Below the pieces are notes generated by a model, which had not been told where the DNA came from, did not search any database, and was given only the letters and a program-made list of their open reading frames with translations. From assembly GCF_003858535.1 (NCBI RefSeq), contig NZ_RQTJ01000021.1, forward strand, positions 1 to 44,152: 44,152 nucleotides of DNA. The letters are read 5' to 3'. Below are positions 31,894-42,719 of this stretch, one piece after another; the first letter of the stretch is position 1; each line of letters begins with the position of its first letter. The translations under genes and the position numbers were made by a program. The stretch comes from Paenimyroides viscosum (GTDB lineage Bacteria; Bacteroidota; Bacteroidia; Flavobacteriales; Flavobacteriaceae).

Positions 31894-32266
31894 CTATTAA
31901 TTCTTTATATTGATCTGCTGTTAATAAAGCATCAACTTGTGCTGTATCTGCAACTTTAATTTTAATCATCCAACCTGCAGCATAAGGATCGCTGTTTACC
32001 AATTCTGGTTCTGTTTCTAAGTTTTCGTTAAATTCTATCACTTCCCCAGAAACAGGTAAAAATAAATCAGATACTGTTTTTACAGCTTCAACTGTTCCAA
32101 AAACCTCATCTTGATCTAAAGTTTGGTCAAGCGCTTCCACTTCAACATAAACAATATCTCCTAATTCTTTTTGTGCAAAATCGGTAATTCCAACAGTTGC
32201 AACGTCGCCTTCTAAACTAACCCACTCGTGGTCTTTTGTGTACTTTAAATTAGCTGGTATATTCAT
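31886..32266 (-). CDS. gcvH: Glycine cleavage system H protein
   Basis: GcvH carries the methylamine intermediate on a lipoyl-lysine between the P and T proteins of glycine cleavage. The 126-residue protein has the fold pattern [20 protein letters not shown], the lipoyl attachment site Lys63 in [11 protein letters not shown], and the end [15 protein letters not shown]. Size is normal. It is first of the gcvH-vanZ-deoC run and lies 60 bases downstream of the sprA end. A -7 box with a -33-like TTC lies at 32286-32313. Confidence 0.94.
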   Translation of the reverse strand: MNIPANLKYTKDHEWVSLEGDVATVGITDFAQKELGDIVYVEVEALDQTLDQDEVFGTVEAVKTVSDLFLPVSGEVIEFNENLETEPELVNSDPYAAGWMIKIKVADTAQVDALLTADQYKELIGA

Positions 32267-32285
32267 TGTGTAATTATTTTAAAAG

Positions 32286-32313
32286 CAAATGTATAACTTT
32301 ATTAAGAATTGAA
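32286..32313 (-). promoter_or_regulatory. Promoter for gcvH-vanZ-deoC
   Basis: Minus strand: TTC (32311-32313), 17 bases, then TACATTTG (32286-32293, exact TAnnTTTG). Located 19 bases before gcvH, in the 60-base gap behind sprA. Confidence 0.45.
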
Positions 32314-32326
32314 AAATTTTTACCTT

Positions 32327-35300
32327 CTAATTTCCAAATTTATATTGTAAAGTTATTCCAGAACGAATGTTTGTAATTGGATACATGGTTGAAATTACTG
32401 CTTTGGAGAACATGTGTTCATAATAAAAACGCACCAAGAAATTTTTACTTAAATCGTATTCTGCATTTAATTTAATATTTGTTATGTCTTGCCCGGCACC
32501 TATTTGGTTGTTGTTATAATCTAAATAACGTATTAATGTTTGATTACGGCGCCATGAAAATTCGGTTGAAAAACGGATATCACTTATAATTCTACCACCA
32601 TTTGCAACACCTTCAAAATTGGTAGTGAAACCTACATCTTTTATAATAAAACCTAATTTAATGTTGTATTCATTACCTTGAACTTCGGTTAATAGGTTAT
32701 TATCAAAACTCATAGACAGCAAACGGTCTTTATTTATCCCAAAACCAAAATCAATTCCCGATTTCGTTAAGAAATCTAATCTAACTAAGGGATTAAAAGC
32801 TTCAGTCATAGTAACATTGCTCACCACGTTTTTAGTTGGATAATTCCCCCCAGCATTTAAGGCATTGGGATTTTCAAGAAACTCATAATTTGTTTGAAAA
32901 TTATTAATGGTATAATCTGATGTATATCTATGCGATAATGTAACACGCGTGAAACTATTTTTAAACCAACCTAACTTGGCTAAACCAGTATATCTTAATT
33001 CCCAGTTTGGCAATGGAATACTTTTTAAAAAGCCATTGTCTTGTTTTGAAATATCTTTACCTGAATACGCTGCCAAAAACGATGGCATTAACACTTCTTG
33101 ATTGGTACGGCTATACCCTACCGGATAACCATACTCATCTATATTTGCTGGGTTAGATAAATCGATCCCTCTTTCTTGCGCCAAGCGGTTTGCAACTATT
33201 ATACGGTTTGCCTTGAACTGTTCAAAAGCAGCCGATCCGTTTACATCACTTCTACCGAATGCTGTTCCAATCATAATGTTTGATGTTCTAAACATTCCGT
33301 ACTCGTAAGGCGAACGAGAATTGTACATACCATCGATTACATCGTATTGTTCAGACATATTAAAGCTATAATCTTTAGAAGCATTAATTGTAAGTGTTAA
33401 ATCGGCTATAGGACGTGCTTCGGCTCTAAAGTTTAAATTTTGCGTATGCATACGGCTAAACTCCTGATTGAATTCCGGATAATATGTTAACCAGCCTTTA
33501 CTTGCGGCTTCGTAACGTACATCTTGCTGCGAACCAAACACATAACCCAACGTAGGACGCGAAGTTCCAAAGAATCCTAAACCACCTAAATAACCTGGCA
33601 ACACTGTACCGTTTGTTTCTTGATAGGTTACGCTTGCAGTTTTAACCATGGTAACCAAATTTATTAACGCATCTAATGCCGGCGAACCCTCTTCTTGATC
33701 TTTTTTCTCTTTCTCTGTAAGTTCTTTATTACGCTCTATTCTTTCGCCTGGTTTAGGTTGTTGTGACAAGCCAGTTGGTTTTTTAGGTTTTTGTTTACTT
33801 GAAACCAATCCTAAGTATTTGTACAAAACGTCCATTGTAATATTTGTAGTTATATTATGCGAATTGGCATTTTGTATGGTATTACCCAACTGATAATTTA
33901 CACCGTTATAATCTACATTAGAAAAGGCATCGGTAGCACGTTGCCAACTATAATCACCTTTATAAGAATAATCGGCATTCATAAATGCTAAAAACGGAAC
34001 TTTATCTAACGGTAACTTATAGTTTAACTGCAATGTTTGCATGCGCAAGTTTGGTGTACCCGGATCAAAATAACCATCCCATATCCCTAAAGAATTATCT
34101 ACAAAACGGTTTTCGTCCATAAAATTACGAACCACGTTGTTGTTTGTAGCTGTGTAATTAAGGCTTAAACTTTTGGTTAAATTAAAATTAACCCCGTAGT
34201 TGTAATTAAAGAAATAATTTCTGCGGTATAATGGTTGAATTTCAATTCCTTCCACATCGATCATTCGGTATTTTTGCTGATTGTATTGCCTTAATACATT
34301 TGAACGGAAATCAACACTTGATGGCAATAAGTTTAAATTAAAATCACTAACCAATTTTAAGTATTTATTTTTCTTAAAATTTTCGGCTTTTTTAAACGGC
34401 TCTATATTCCATGGCTTAAATGAATACGAATAATCTAACGAAGAACTTGCTTGTTGATTTAACATTTGTTCTACCTCAAAATTATGTTGCTCTACCTGAT
34501 TGAACGAATGCGAAAGCGTTATATTTTCTACATCATAAAAACGCTGTTTTTGGTTTGGACTGCGCTGCTTATTTACCCCGATAAAATTGATGCTTGTACG
34601 TTTGGTATATTCTATAGCGCGATCTTTAATTTGTTTGCGTTCTTCTGCCGATTGAGCTTCGTCCATTTTTGCCTGCAAGCGTATATCAGGATCATTAGGA
34701 TCGTATTCTGGTGTAATTTTTTCTTCGGAAATAGAATAACTAAACGGTATGTTTAAATTCCATTTTTTAGGTAATACCTGATGTGCATTAACTGCCGTTG
34801 TAACATTGTACTGAAAAATATCTTCGCGACTGCGTTCTTGCGGACCTTGTTCTAAAGAACCAAAGCCCATTGTTTGTTTGTTTACAGATGCGGTTACAGC
34901 GGCAAAGTCGGCAATTTTAGCATCTACCGTACCTAATGCAGCCCAACCACCTTTATTGGTCATATCGGACATACGAAGTTCGTTAAACCAAACTTCTCCA
35001 CGTAAATCTCTTGGCGATTCGGGCGAATCTTGATATAAAATTCTTGTATTGTTTCTAACCCCTATCATAATGGTGCGTAACATTCCAAAATTTGGATTTC
35101 CTTTTACACCAATGCGCAGTTTATTTATTTTACCTGATAATTCTGGCGCCAGTTCATCTTCGTCTTTAAAATAAATAAAATTAGGATTTTGGGTATTGTC
35201 CCGATTACGCATTAACTTTAACTTGGTAAGTAATTCTAACTGCAATTCAATTTCGTTAGCTAACGGCCAAACTTCTTCAGAAATAGTTGTTCCCCATTCT

Positions 35301-38300
35301 GTTACTTTTAATGGAATTTCAACCTGATAAAAGTTATTGGTAAAATCGTTTCCAAAACGAATGAAAGCAACCATTTCGTCATCTTTCAATCTGGTTGCAT
35401 CTGTAGCACTTTCTAAAGCTTCGGCGTGTAAAAACATACGCAGTTTTTTGTACTGGCGCATATCAATATTTCCTACATTTTTAAATACCGCTCTAGAATC
35501 ATCAGGTTCTAAACCATCTGGCGAAACCGTTGTATTAGCTTTGTACACACGTAATGACAATGCTTGTTCGTTTTGATTAATGATGGTATTGTTTTGATTT
35601 ACACGTTCACGGCTGATACCTGGTGGCAATACATACGGAATTGGCGTACGTGCGTAATTGTTTAAAATGTTTAATGTAGTAACATCAAATCCAGTGTTTG
35701 TTCCTTGAACTACAATATTAGGATCTTCTACTAGATTCTCGGTATATCTTCTCCAATCGCTTCGAACCAAGTTTAAAGTTGCAAAACGCAACGTTACTTC
35801 TTCAGAGAAACCTGTTAAAAACATACGCATAAAACGTACCGACTGTAAATCTGAAATGGCACCTACAGCGTATTCCTGACTTGCAACAATAGGCACTTTA
35901 TACTGTACCCATTTTACAGGTGTTGTGTTTCCGTTTAAAAATTTTTCTGTAGTTGTACGAACATCTACCACATAATTCTCCCCAATAATAGGGTTTGGGT
36001 TTACATTTATTTCATACTGATAATACGCATTAATGGTGTTCATGGTATTATCATTATCAATATCTTCTACATCGGGCAAATTGGTATTACCTCTGTTGGT
36101 ATCGCTAAATTGTATTGGTGTGTTTCCTTGTAAGCCGTTGTAATTTTTATAGCGTGAAACAATATCACCTTGTGCTGTTAAGAAAAATTCATAATTATCA
36201 GCTGCAGGATCGGCAAAACCAGAAAACTGACTAAATTTCACTTTTTCTTCTTCATCATTCAAACCATCTAAACCTACATCTTGATACACTCTGTTATTAG
36301 CATCGGTATCAAAAGCATAAATTAAAGCGGTTGATGCTGGAACTTTACCCCAAACCGAACTAATTGTTGGTGTATTTGTTCCGGGTGTAGGCAATCCGTT
36401 TTCGTATTGTTTCATTCCATCTTGCAAAATATCTTCTGATATATACCCAAGATTAAAATATACTTTTCCTGTATTTATAGGATTTGAAACATCGCCAGCA
36501 TTTCCTGTATACGGATCCATCATCCAAAATTCAATATACTCTACATTTGCCTGCTCAAAGTTGGTAGATGCTATAGAACGCATAATACCTCCCCAGTTTT
36601 GTTGCGGATTTGGCAATTCGTTATTTGCTAAAAACTGCGGATTAAAGTTATACGGCCCACGCTCTTTAGGATAATACGTTAAGTTTAAAGGGTTTATGGT
36701 TAACAACTCGCCTTGAGCAATATCCATTGAGGGGAAAAGCTCTTCTTTATTAATTCGACGGGTTTTGTTTGATGAAATCATTGCATCTGTTACGCTATCA
36801 GGTCGACGGTATGGACTGTAAAAAATTTGATCGATATTATACCACGACATTTTAGCACGACGATAACCCGACTGTAAATCGGTAAAGTTTTCACCAAAAC
36901 CAACAGGCACCGATGACAGAAACCACATTGTTGGGTTCAAAACATCAATATTACTTTGTGTTCCTTCAAAATTTTCAATAAAAGAGGTTGCTTCGCCGTT
37001 AAGTTGATCTAATTTAGATGCACCTGGTTTTAAGTATGCAAATTCTCCTTTAAAAGCAAAGGTAGACATTACATCTGTATCAATATTTGGCAATTTATTT
37101 ACCCAACGTGTTAAAAATGGAACATCGGTTGCGTAGTTAACATTAAAACCATAAATGGTATTGTTTACTGATTCTTCGCCGTAGTTTGATTTTACAGTTA
37201 AAGGTTGTTCGGTTAAACGTAAATAAGTAGCTCCTAAAATTAATTTATCGTTTACCTGATGATCTACATGCACCCCAAAAAAGTTTCTTCGGTTTTGTGA
37301 GAACATAGAGTTTTCTTCTACAGAAATTTCTATAGGTGTGTTGCTTTCTCTTAATCCTGGGTCTAAGATTTGAACCATTCCGCGTTGGTAATCTACAGTA
37401 TAATCTGCACCTTCCATCAAGGTTCTACCACCTGCGGTTACCACAACAGATCCTTGTGCAATGTTAAATCCGCCAATAGGAATACCGTCGCCACCGGCAC
37501 TAGAAGCTTTTCCTTTTAATTGAAACTTATTCTTTTCACTGTCTTGCAACGCTTTGGTGTAAGTATTACGATACAGACTTTTGTAAACGTATTTCTTTTG
37601 ATTTGGATTATAACTGGCATCTACATCATAATTTTCGGCTGCACCATTTGACAGTTTCTTAAATAAATGTTCCCCGAAAGGTTCAACGGTTGTAAAAATA
37701 ATTCGTCCTTGTTCTTGATCTACCGTTATACCTTCGAACTTATTGTTATTTTGTATGCCTTGATTATTATTGTTTCCGTAACCACCACCTTGATTGTTGT
37801 TGTTAAACGGATTACTTGTTGGATTGTTGGCAATATAATCGAACCAACCATCGCCACCATTTTGGGGATCGTCTGTAGAATTTAATCTATCTAAATTAAA
37901 AACATTTAAAAGGGGTGTATTTGCAACATCTTCTGGTAAAGCTGTTCCTGCAACAGGAGAAATGTAATTAAGTGGCGAAGGATCGGTATACAAAATATTA
38001 AAACGGAAACCTTCTTTCTCTAGATTTCGTCCGTTTGGTATCGAATACATATTCTTCATCATTAAATCCCACACAGGTTCATCAACAGATGCTAAGGTAC
38101 TTTTCAGCATTTTTAATACCAAACTTTGTGTTGTTGGAATGTCTTGATTGTTTCCATCTTGACCAATAACGGTAGCATCTACGCCATCAGTACCAAATTC
38201 ACCAACTTTATACACTTTTCCGCCAATAGTATATTCAAACGCTACAGCTAAAACCTCATCATTATTCAAAGGTTGTTGTAAGGTAATATACCCCAATTGT

Positions 38301-39637
38301 GGATGAAACTTAAATTCGTTGCCAACCAACTTACGGGCGTTTTCTAATTTCACATAATCTCTACCTTCGGTAACAGAAATATTAAAACCAGCTTGTGCTG
38401 TATTTATTTGTCTAATACCTTGGTTTAAGAAGTTTGTCCCAATTGCTTCTGGGTTAAATTGGTTATTTGCGTTATCAACAGGTGCGTTAACTTGCGAAGT
38501 GCCAAAAAAGGTTGGGTTTGCATTTACATCTAACCCAATGATACGATCGGTACTTGCGTTACTTAAACGTGCTTCTCCCAAATCTTGAAGGGCAATAATG
38601 TTACGCATGTTGTTGTTAACCTGCCCTATGCGGTTTTGGCGGTTGGTTACCCAAACTTCTACACGGGTAATACGCACACGACTGTCTATGTAAGGATAAT
38701 TTCTTAAGGCATTATCGTATTGGTATCTAAAAAATTGCGATAAGAAAAAGTTACGATTTTGTTCGTAATCTAACGCAAACATTTCAAAATTTTCTATTGT
38801 TCCGCCACCTTCTGCAACAATTGTTCTGCGTTCTGATGTTTGTTTAGAAACAACTCCGGTAATTGTTGTTCTACCAAACTGCAATTTAGTTTTAACACCA
38901 AATAAATTTTGTGCACCACGAACTAACGAGTTATTTACGGGCATGCTTACGTTACCCACTTCGATACCCTGAAGAATAGCATCCTCATCGGGTTCGTAGG
39001 TTAACTTAAGCATTTGTTTTTGAAAATCTAAGGTAGATTGGTTGTTAAAGTTAATATCGGTATTTAAACGCGTACCAACTTTACCTTGTAAACTTAAATT
39101 AATACGTTGGTTAAAATCTAATGCAAAGGTTCGGCGATTTCTGGGCGATATAATGGGGTTATCTTGTTTAGAGTAGCGAATACCTAAGTCTAACTCCACC
39201 ATTCCGCTTGGTTTTACATCAATCGTATTGCCACCAAAAATGGTTTCAAAAAGTTTAGAATTCACATAGTAACCCGGCAGTAAATCTTTCTTTTCTTCTT
39301 CGGTTAAACGATCTGAAGCTGCTGCAAGTCTTTTTGCATAATATTCACGCATAGCAGCTTTTAATAAAATATCCTCGTACTCTTTACGAGTTAAAACCAT
39401 AGGATATTCTATATTATAATCATTAGTAGTTACGGTGTACAAATACCTGTCTGAAACTGGATCATAGGTGTACATTTTCATGATACTATCTACATCTTTC
39501 AATGAAATAGCGCCGCGAATAATAACGTTTTCTTCTTCGGTTTCGGTAATCTGAGCCCATAACGGATCAACATTACCAAAGAAGATAACTAAGATAAAAT
39601 ATTTTAAATAAATGTTTATGCGTGAAGATGCTCTCAA
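32327..39637 (-). CDS. sprA: SprA, outer-membrane translocon of the type IX secretion system
   Basis: SprA (Sov) is the giant outer-membrane beta-barrel through which T9SS substrates leave the cell; it is needed for gliding and for secretion of adhesins and enzymes. The 2436-residue length matches known SprA proteins (about 2400). A signal peptide (about 1-28) is followed by SprA-type regions: GNTIDVKPSGMVELDLGIRY near 135-155, SVEENSMFSQNRRNFFGVH in the second quarter, and a series of aromatic-ended beta strands to the final LQYKFGN. An Asn/Gly-rich stretch lies near residues 610-630. It starts 4 bases after ruvA on the same strand; the ruvA-sprA-gcvH order is conserved in Bacteroidota as I recall it. 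Confidence 0.95.
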   Translation of the reverse strand: MRASSRINIYLKYFILVIFFGNVDPLWAQITETEEENVIIRGAISLKDVDSIMKMYTYDPVSDRYLYTVTTNDYNIEYPMVLTRKEYEDILLKAAMREYYAKRLAAASDRLTEEEKKDLLPGYYVNSKLFETIFGGNTIDVKPSGMVELDLGIRYSKQDNPIISPRNRRTFALDFNQRINLSLQGKVGTRLNTDINFNNQSTLDFQKQMLKLTYEPDEDAILQGIEVGNVSMPVNNSLVRGAQNLFGVKTKLQFGRTTITGVVSKQTSERRTIVAEGGGTIENFEMFALDYEQNRNFFLSQFFRYQYDNALRNYPYIDSRVRITRVEVWVTNRQNRIGQVNNNMRNIIALQDLGEARLSNASTDRIIGLDVNANPTFFGTSQVNAPVDNANNQFNPEAIGTNFLNQGIRQINTAQAGFNISVTEGRDYVKLENARKLVGNEFKFHPQLGYITLQQPLNNDEVLAVAFEYTIGGKVYKVGEFGTDGVDATVIGQDGNNQDIPTTQSLVLKMLKSTLASVDEPVWDLMMKNMYSIPNGRNLEKEGFRFNILYTDPSPLNYISPVAGTALPEDVANTPLLNVFNLDRLNSTDDPQNGGDGWFDYIANNPTSNPFNNNNQGGGYGNNNNQGIQNNNKFEGITVDQEQGRIIFTTVEPFGEHLFKKLSNGAAENYDVDASYNPNQKKYVYKSLYRNTYTKALQDSEKNKFQLKGKASSAGGDGIPIGGFNIAQGSVVVTAGGRTLMEGADYTVDYQRGMVQILDPGLRESNTPIEISVEENSMFSQNRRNFFGVHVDHQVNDKLILGATYLRLTEQPLTVKSNYGEESVNNTIYGFNVNYATDVPFLTRWVNKLPNIDTDVMSTFAFKGEFAYLKPGASKLDQLNGEATSFIENFEGTQSNIDVLNPTMWFLSSVPVGFGENFTDLQSGYRRAKMSWYNIDQIFYSPYRRPDSVTDAMISSNKTRRINKEELFPSMDIAQGELLTINPLNLTYYPKERGPYNFNPQFLANNELPNPQQNWGGIMRSIASTNFEQANVEYIEFWMMDPYTGNAGDVSNPINTGKVYFNLGYISEDILQDGMKQYENGLPTPGTNTPTISSVWGKVPASTALIYAFDTDANNRVYQDVGLDGLNDEEEKVKFSQFSGFADPAADNYEFFLTAQGDIVSRYKNYNGLQGNTPIQFSDTNRGNTNLPDVEDIDNDNTMNTINAYYQYEINVNPNPIIGENYVVDVRTTTEKFLNGNTTPVKWVQYKVPIVASQEYAVGAISDLQSVRFMRMFLTGFSEEVTLRFATLNLVRSDWRRYTENLVEDPNIVVQGTNTGFDVTTLNILNNYARTPIPYVLPPGISRERVNQNNTIINQNEQALSLRVYKANTTVSPDGLEPDDSRAVFKNVGNIDMRQYKKLRMFLHAEALESATDATRLKDDEMVAFIRFGNDFTNNFYQVEIPLKVTEWGTTISEEVWPLANEIELQLELLTKLKLMRNRDNTQNPNFIYFKDEDELAPELSGKINKLRIGVKGNPNFGMLRTIMIGVRNNTRILYQDSPESPRDLRGEVWFNELRMSDMTNKGGWAALGTVDAKIADFAAVTASVNKQTMGFGSLEQGPQERSREDIFQYNVTTAVNAHQVLPKKWNLNIPFSYSISEEKITPEYDPNDPDIRLQAKMDEAQSAEERKQIKDRAIEYTKRTSINFIGVNKQRSPNQKQRFYDVENITLSHSFNQVEQHNFEVEQMLNQQASSSLDYSYSFKPWNIEPFKKAENFKKNKYLKLVSDFNLNLLPSSVDFRSNVLRQYNQQKYRMIDVEGIEIQPLYRRNYFFNYNYGVNFNLTKSLSLNYTATNNNVVRNFMDENRFVDNSLGIWDGYFDPGTPNLRMQTLQLNYKLPLDKVPFLAFMNADYSYKGDYSWQRATDAFSNVDYNGVNYQLGNTIQNANSHNITTNITMDVLYKYLGLVSSKQKPKKPTGLSQQPKPGERIERNKELTEKEKKDQEEGSPALDALINLVTMVKTASVTYQETNGTVLPGYLGGLGFFGTSRPTLGYVFGSQQDVRYEAASKGWLTYYPEFNQEFSRMHTQNLNFRAEARPIADLTLTINASKDYSFNMSEQYDVIDGMYNSRSPYEYGMFRTSNIMIGTAFGRSDVNGSAAFEQFKANRIIVANRLAQERGIDLSNPANIDEYGYPVGYSRTNQEVLMPSFLAAYSGKDISKQDNGFLKSIPLPNWELRYTGLAKLGWFKNSFTRVTLSHRYTSDYTINNFQTNYEFLENPNALNAGGNYPTKNVVSNVTMTEAFNPLVRLDFLTKSGIDFGFGINKDRLLSMSFDNNLLTEVQGNEYNIKLGFIIKDVGFTTNFEGVANGGRIISDIRFSTEFSWRRNQTLIRYLDYNNNQIGAGQDITNIKLNAEYDLSKNFLVRFYYEHMFSKAVISTMYPITNIRSGITLQYKFGN

Positions 39638-39641
39638 AATC

Positions 39642-40223
39642 TTACAATCCTTTTAATGCCAACTTAATAATTTGCTCTACAGTAACTTCCGGGTTTTGTT
39701 CAACGATTTTTTTAACTATTTTTTCGGTAGCTTTTCGTACAAAACCAAGAACTTCTAAAGCAGATAACGCTTCATCTGCATTTGTATTGTTTACATGTGC
39801 AGATAAATCTTCTAAACCATACAATTTCAGTACTTTTTCTTGTAAATCTAGTATAACCCGTTGTGCCGTTTTTAGTCCGATACCTTTGATGGACTGTATT
39901 GTTTTTACATCGTTTGATCCAATTGCTTGAATTAAATCTTGTGGGGAAACGTACGAAAGCATATTGCGCGCAGTGTTTCCACCAATTCCCGAAACAGAAA
40001 TTAACAGCTTAAAAAGCTCGCGTTCTGTTTTTTCTATAAATCCGTATAAAATATGTGCGTCTTCTTTAATTTGAAGGTAAGTATGGATCTGAATCGCTTC
40101 CGCATCTTTAATCAAAGAATAAGAATGCAACGAAATATGTACTTGGTAACCAATTCCGTTGCAATCTATTATAATATCTGTAGGAGTTTTTTCTACCAGT
40201 CGACCTTTTAAAAACGCAATCAT
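39642..40223 (-). CDS. ruvA: Holliday junction DNA helicase subunit RuvA
   Basis: RuvA binds the four-way junction and loads RuvB for branch migration. The 193-residue protein has the N-terminal OB-like domain MIAFLKGRLVEKTPTDIIID, the two helix-hairpin-helix motifs (ISVSGIGGNTARNML and IKGIGLKTAQRVILDL) and the C-terminal RuvB-interacting domain (ALEVLGFVRKATEKIVKKI). Length is standard. It lies 80 bases after maeB and 4 bases before sprA. A -7 box at 40244-40251 precedes it. Confidence 0.95.
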   Translation of the reverse strand: MIAFLKGRLVEKTPTDIIIDCNGIGYQVHISLHSYSLIKDAEAIQIHTYLQIKEDAHILYGFIEKTERELFKLLISVSGIGGNTARNMLSYVSPQDLIQAIGSNDVKTIQSIKGIGLKTAQRVILDLQEKVLKLYGLEDLSAHVNNTNADEALSALEVLGFVRKATEKIVKKIVEQNPEVTVEQIIKLALKGL

Positions 40224-40243
40224 TCTTTTACTTTAATTTTCTT

Positions 40244-40273
40244 CAAAAATAGAAAATTTAATTTATAAATGAA
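40244..40273 (-). promoter_or_regulatory. Promoter for ruvA-sprA
   Basis: Minus strand: TTC (40271-40273), 19 bases, then TATTTTTG (40244-40251, exact TAnnTTTG). Located 20 bases before ruvA. Confidence 0.45.
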
Positions 40274-40303
40274 CGTTTATTGCCAATGGTATAATTTTAT
40301 CTG

Positions 40304-42589
40304 TTACTTATTCTTTTTACGTGCTATTTTTTCTTGTGCATCTATCACAGCAACTGCCGTCATATTTACCATTTCATCTACGCTTGCGCCTAATTGAAAA
40401 ACATGCACAGGTGCTTCTAACCCTAAAAGGATTGGTCCTATTGATGTAGCTTCGTTTAATTCTTTCAACATTTTATATGTTGTATTAGCAGCATCTAAAT
40501 TAGCAAAAACCAATGTATTTACTTTTTTGTCTACTAACTTTGAAAACGGAAACTTTTCTTTTAACATTTGTTTGTTTAAAGCAAAATCCATTTGAATTTC
40601 CCCATCAACAATCATATCAGGATATTGCTGGTGTAAAAACTCCACCGCTTTACGCATTTTCTTTGGTGATTCGTCTTTAGAAGATCCAAAATTACTAAAA
40701 GATACCATTGCAACAGCCGGATCAAAACCAAACATTTTTACCACATGGCTTGTCATTAATGCAATTTTAGCAATTTCTTCTGAATTTGGGTTTGGATTCA
40801 CCGCAGTATCAGCCAAAAACATTGGGCCGTGGGTTGTAAGCATTAAATTGGTTGATGCTACTTTTGACACTCCATGCGCACGCGGAATTAAATCTAACAC
40901 CGGTTTTAATGATGTTGGATAACTGCGTGAATACCCTGAAAGCATAGCATCGGCTTCGCCTTGTAAAACCATCATGGAAGCAAAATAACTACGGTCACGC
41001 ATTAATTTTTGAGCATCGATAAGAGTTACTCCACGACGTTCTCTAGATTTCCAAAAGAATTCTGCATAACGGTTTCTACGATCTGCTTCTTCGTTGGTTT
41101 TTGGGTCAATGATCATTACATCGGCATCAAAACCAATTTCTTTTTTTAATTCTACAATAATCTCTTTATTTCCTAATAAAATTGGAATTGCAATACCTTC
41201 TTCATAAGCAATTTGAGCTGCTTTTAATACATTTAACTGATCTGCTTCGGTATAAACTACTTTTTTAGGATCTAATTTCGCGCGATTCATTAGCATACGA
41301 ACCAATTTATTGTCTGATCCCATACGGTCTGACAATTCGTCGCGGTACGCATTCCAATTAGTGATAGGTTCTGTTGCCACACCCGATTCCATTGCCGCTT
41401 TTGCAACTGCTGGTGGAATTTCGGTCATTAAGCGTGGATCAAACGGTTTAGGAATGATATAATCTTTACCAAAACTTAATTTCTTTGCTCCGTAAGCAAT
41501 ATTTACTTGTTCTGGCACTGTTTCTTTTGCCAAATTAGCCAACGCATAAACGGCAGCCAATTTCATTTCTTCGTTAATTTTGGTTGCACGAACATCTAAC
41601 GCACCACGGAAAATGAACGGAAAACCTAATACGTTATTAACCTGATTTGGAAAATCTGAACGACCTGTTCCCATAATGATATCAGAACGAGTTTCCATTG
41701 CTAAATCGTATGCAATTTCAGGATTTGGATTCGCCATTGCCAAAACAATAGGATCTGGTGCCATTGTTTTTAACGCATCGGCAGAGAGAACGTTTGCTGC
41801 AGATAATCCAATAAAAACATCGGCATCTTTCATGGCGTCTTCCAACGTATGAATGTCGCGATTAGTTGCCCAAAGAGCTTTAGACGGATCTAAATTTTCC
41901 CGATCGGCACGAATAACACCTTTACTATCTAGCATTACAATGTTTTCTTTAGTTGCACCAACCGAAATATACATTTGCGTACATGAAATTGCTGCGGCAC
42001 CTGCACCATTCACTACAATTTTTACGTTTTTAATATCTTTTTTCTGTAATTCGCACGCATTGATTAATGCGGCACCAGAAATAATTGCTGTACCGTGCTG
42101 GTCGTCGTGCATTACCGGAATATTCATTTCTTCCTTTAAACGACGTTCAATTTCAAAACATTCAGGTGCTTTGATATCTTCTAGATTAATTCCACCAAAA
42201 GTTGGTTCTAATGCTTTTACGATTTTAATAAAATCGTCTACATTTTTAGTATCTAATTCAATATCAAAAACATCGATATCAGCAAAAATCTTAAACAACA
42301 AACCTTTACCTTCCATTACCGGTTTTGATGCCAGTGCACCAATATCGCCCAAACCTAAAACGGCAGTTCCGTTACTAATAACAGCTACCAAGTTTCCTTT
42401 AGCGGTGTATTTGTAAGCATTTTCAGGATTTTTTTCTATTTCTAAACAAGGTTCTGCAACTCCGGGTGAATAAGCCAATGCCAAATCACGTTGGGTGCTA
42501 TAAGGTTTTGTAGGTACTACAGCTATTTTACCAGGTTTTGGTTTTGCGTGATATAATAAAGCTTCTCTTCTTTTTGAATCTTTGTGCAT
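40304..42589 (-). CDS. maeB: NADP-dependent malic enzyme, MaeB type with phosphotransacetylase-like domain
   Basis: Oxidative decarboxylation of malate to pyruvate with NADP. The 761-residue protein has a malic enzyme part (about 1-410) with KPYSTQRDLALAYSPGVAEP, MHDDQHGTAIISGAALINA and the Rossmann VVNGAGAAAISC, and a C-terminal phosphotransacetylase-like part (about 420-755; YEEGIAIPILLGN, SREERRGVTLIDA-like and ARAHGVSKVASTNLML-like patterns). The C-terminal domain is regulatory in MaeB proteins and need not be a working PTA. A -7 box TATATTTG lies at 42612-42619. It is upstream of ruvA-sprA. Confidence 0.92.
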   Translation of the reverse strand: MHKDSKRREALLYHAKPKPGKIAVVPTKPYSTQRDLALAYSPGVAEPCLEIEKNPENAYKYTAKGNLVAVISNGTAVLGLGDIGALASKPVMEGKGLLFKIFADIDVFDIELDTKNVDDFIKIVKALEPTFGGINLEDIKAPECFEIERRLKEEMNIPVMHDDQHGTAIISGAALINACELQKKDIKNVKIVVNGAGAAAISCTQMYISVGATKENIVMLDSKGVIRADRENLDPSKALWATNRDIHTLEDAMKDADVFIGLSAANVLSADALKTMAPDPIVLAMANPNPEIAYDLAMETRSDIIMGTGRSDFPNQVNNVLGFPFIFRGALDVRATKINEEMKLAAVYALANLAKETVPEQVNIAYGAKKLSFGKDYIIPKPFDPRLMTEIPPAVAKAAMESGVATEPITNWNAYRDELSDRMGSDNKLVRMLMNRAKLDPKKVVYTEADQLNVLKAAQIAYEEGIAIPILLGNKEIIVELKKEIGFDADVMIIDPKTNEEADRRNRYAEFFWKSRERRGVTLIDAQKLMRDRSYFASMMVLQGEADAMLSGYSRSYPTSLKPVLDLIPRAHGVSKVASTNLMLTTHGPMFLADTAVNPNPNSEEIAKIALMTSHVVKMFGFDPAVAMVSFSNFGSSKDESPKKMRKAVEFLHQQYPDMIVDGEIQMDFALNKQMLKEKFPFSKLVDKKVNTLVFANLDAANTTYKMLKELNEATSIGPILLGLEAPVHVFQLGASVDEMVNMTAVAVIDAQEKIARKKNK

Positions 42590-42611
42590 GATTTCGTTTT
42601 TTGATAAGTAA

Positions 42612-42619
42612 CAAATATA
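42612..42619 (-). promoter_or_regulatory. -7 promoter box for maeB
   Basis: Reads TATATTTG on the minus strand (exact TAnnTTTG), 22 bases before maeB. A TTC lies 16 bases upstream. Confidence 0.45.
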
Positions 42620-42719
42620 ACAAGCTTAAAATTAAGAACGAAAAAGTTTTGATTACTTTTTTTGAAGAAATGGAATAAATAATAGCATTACACAAGATTT
42701 TACTGCTTGTGGTAACAGT

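Noticed and set aside
34466..35576. Plus-strand frames within sprA
   Set aside because: Short antisense frames inside a single 7.3-kb coding frame; no motifs or plausible starts.
41853..42416. 187-residue plus-strand frame opposite maeB
   Set aside because: Antisense shadow of the malic enzyme domain; no family features.
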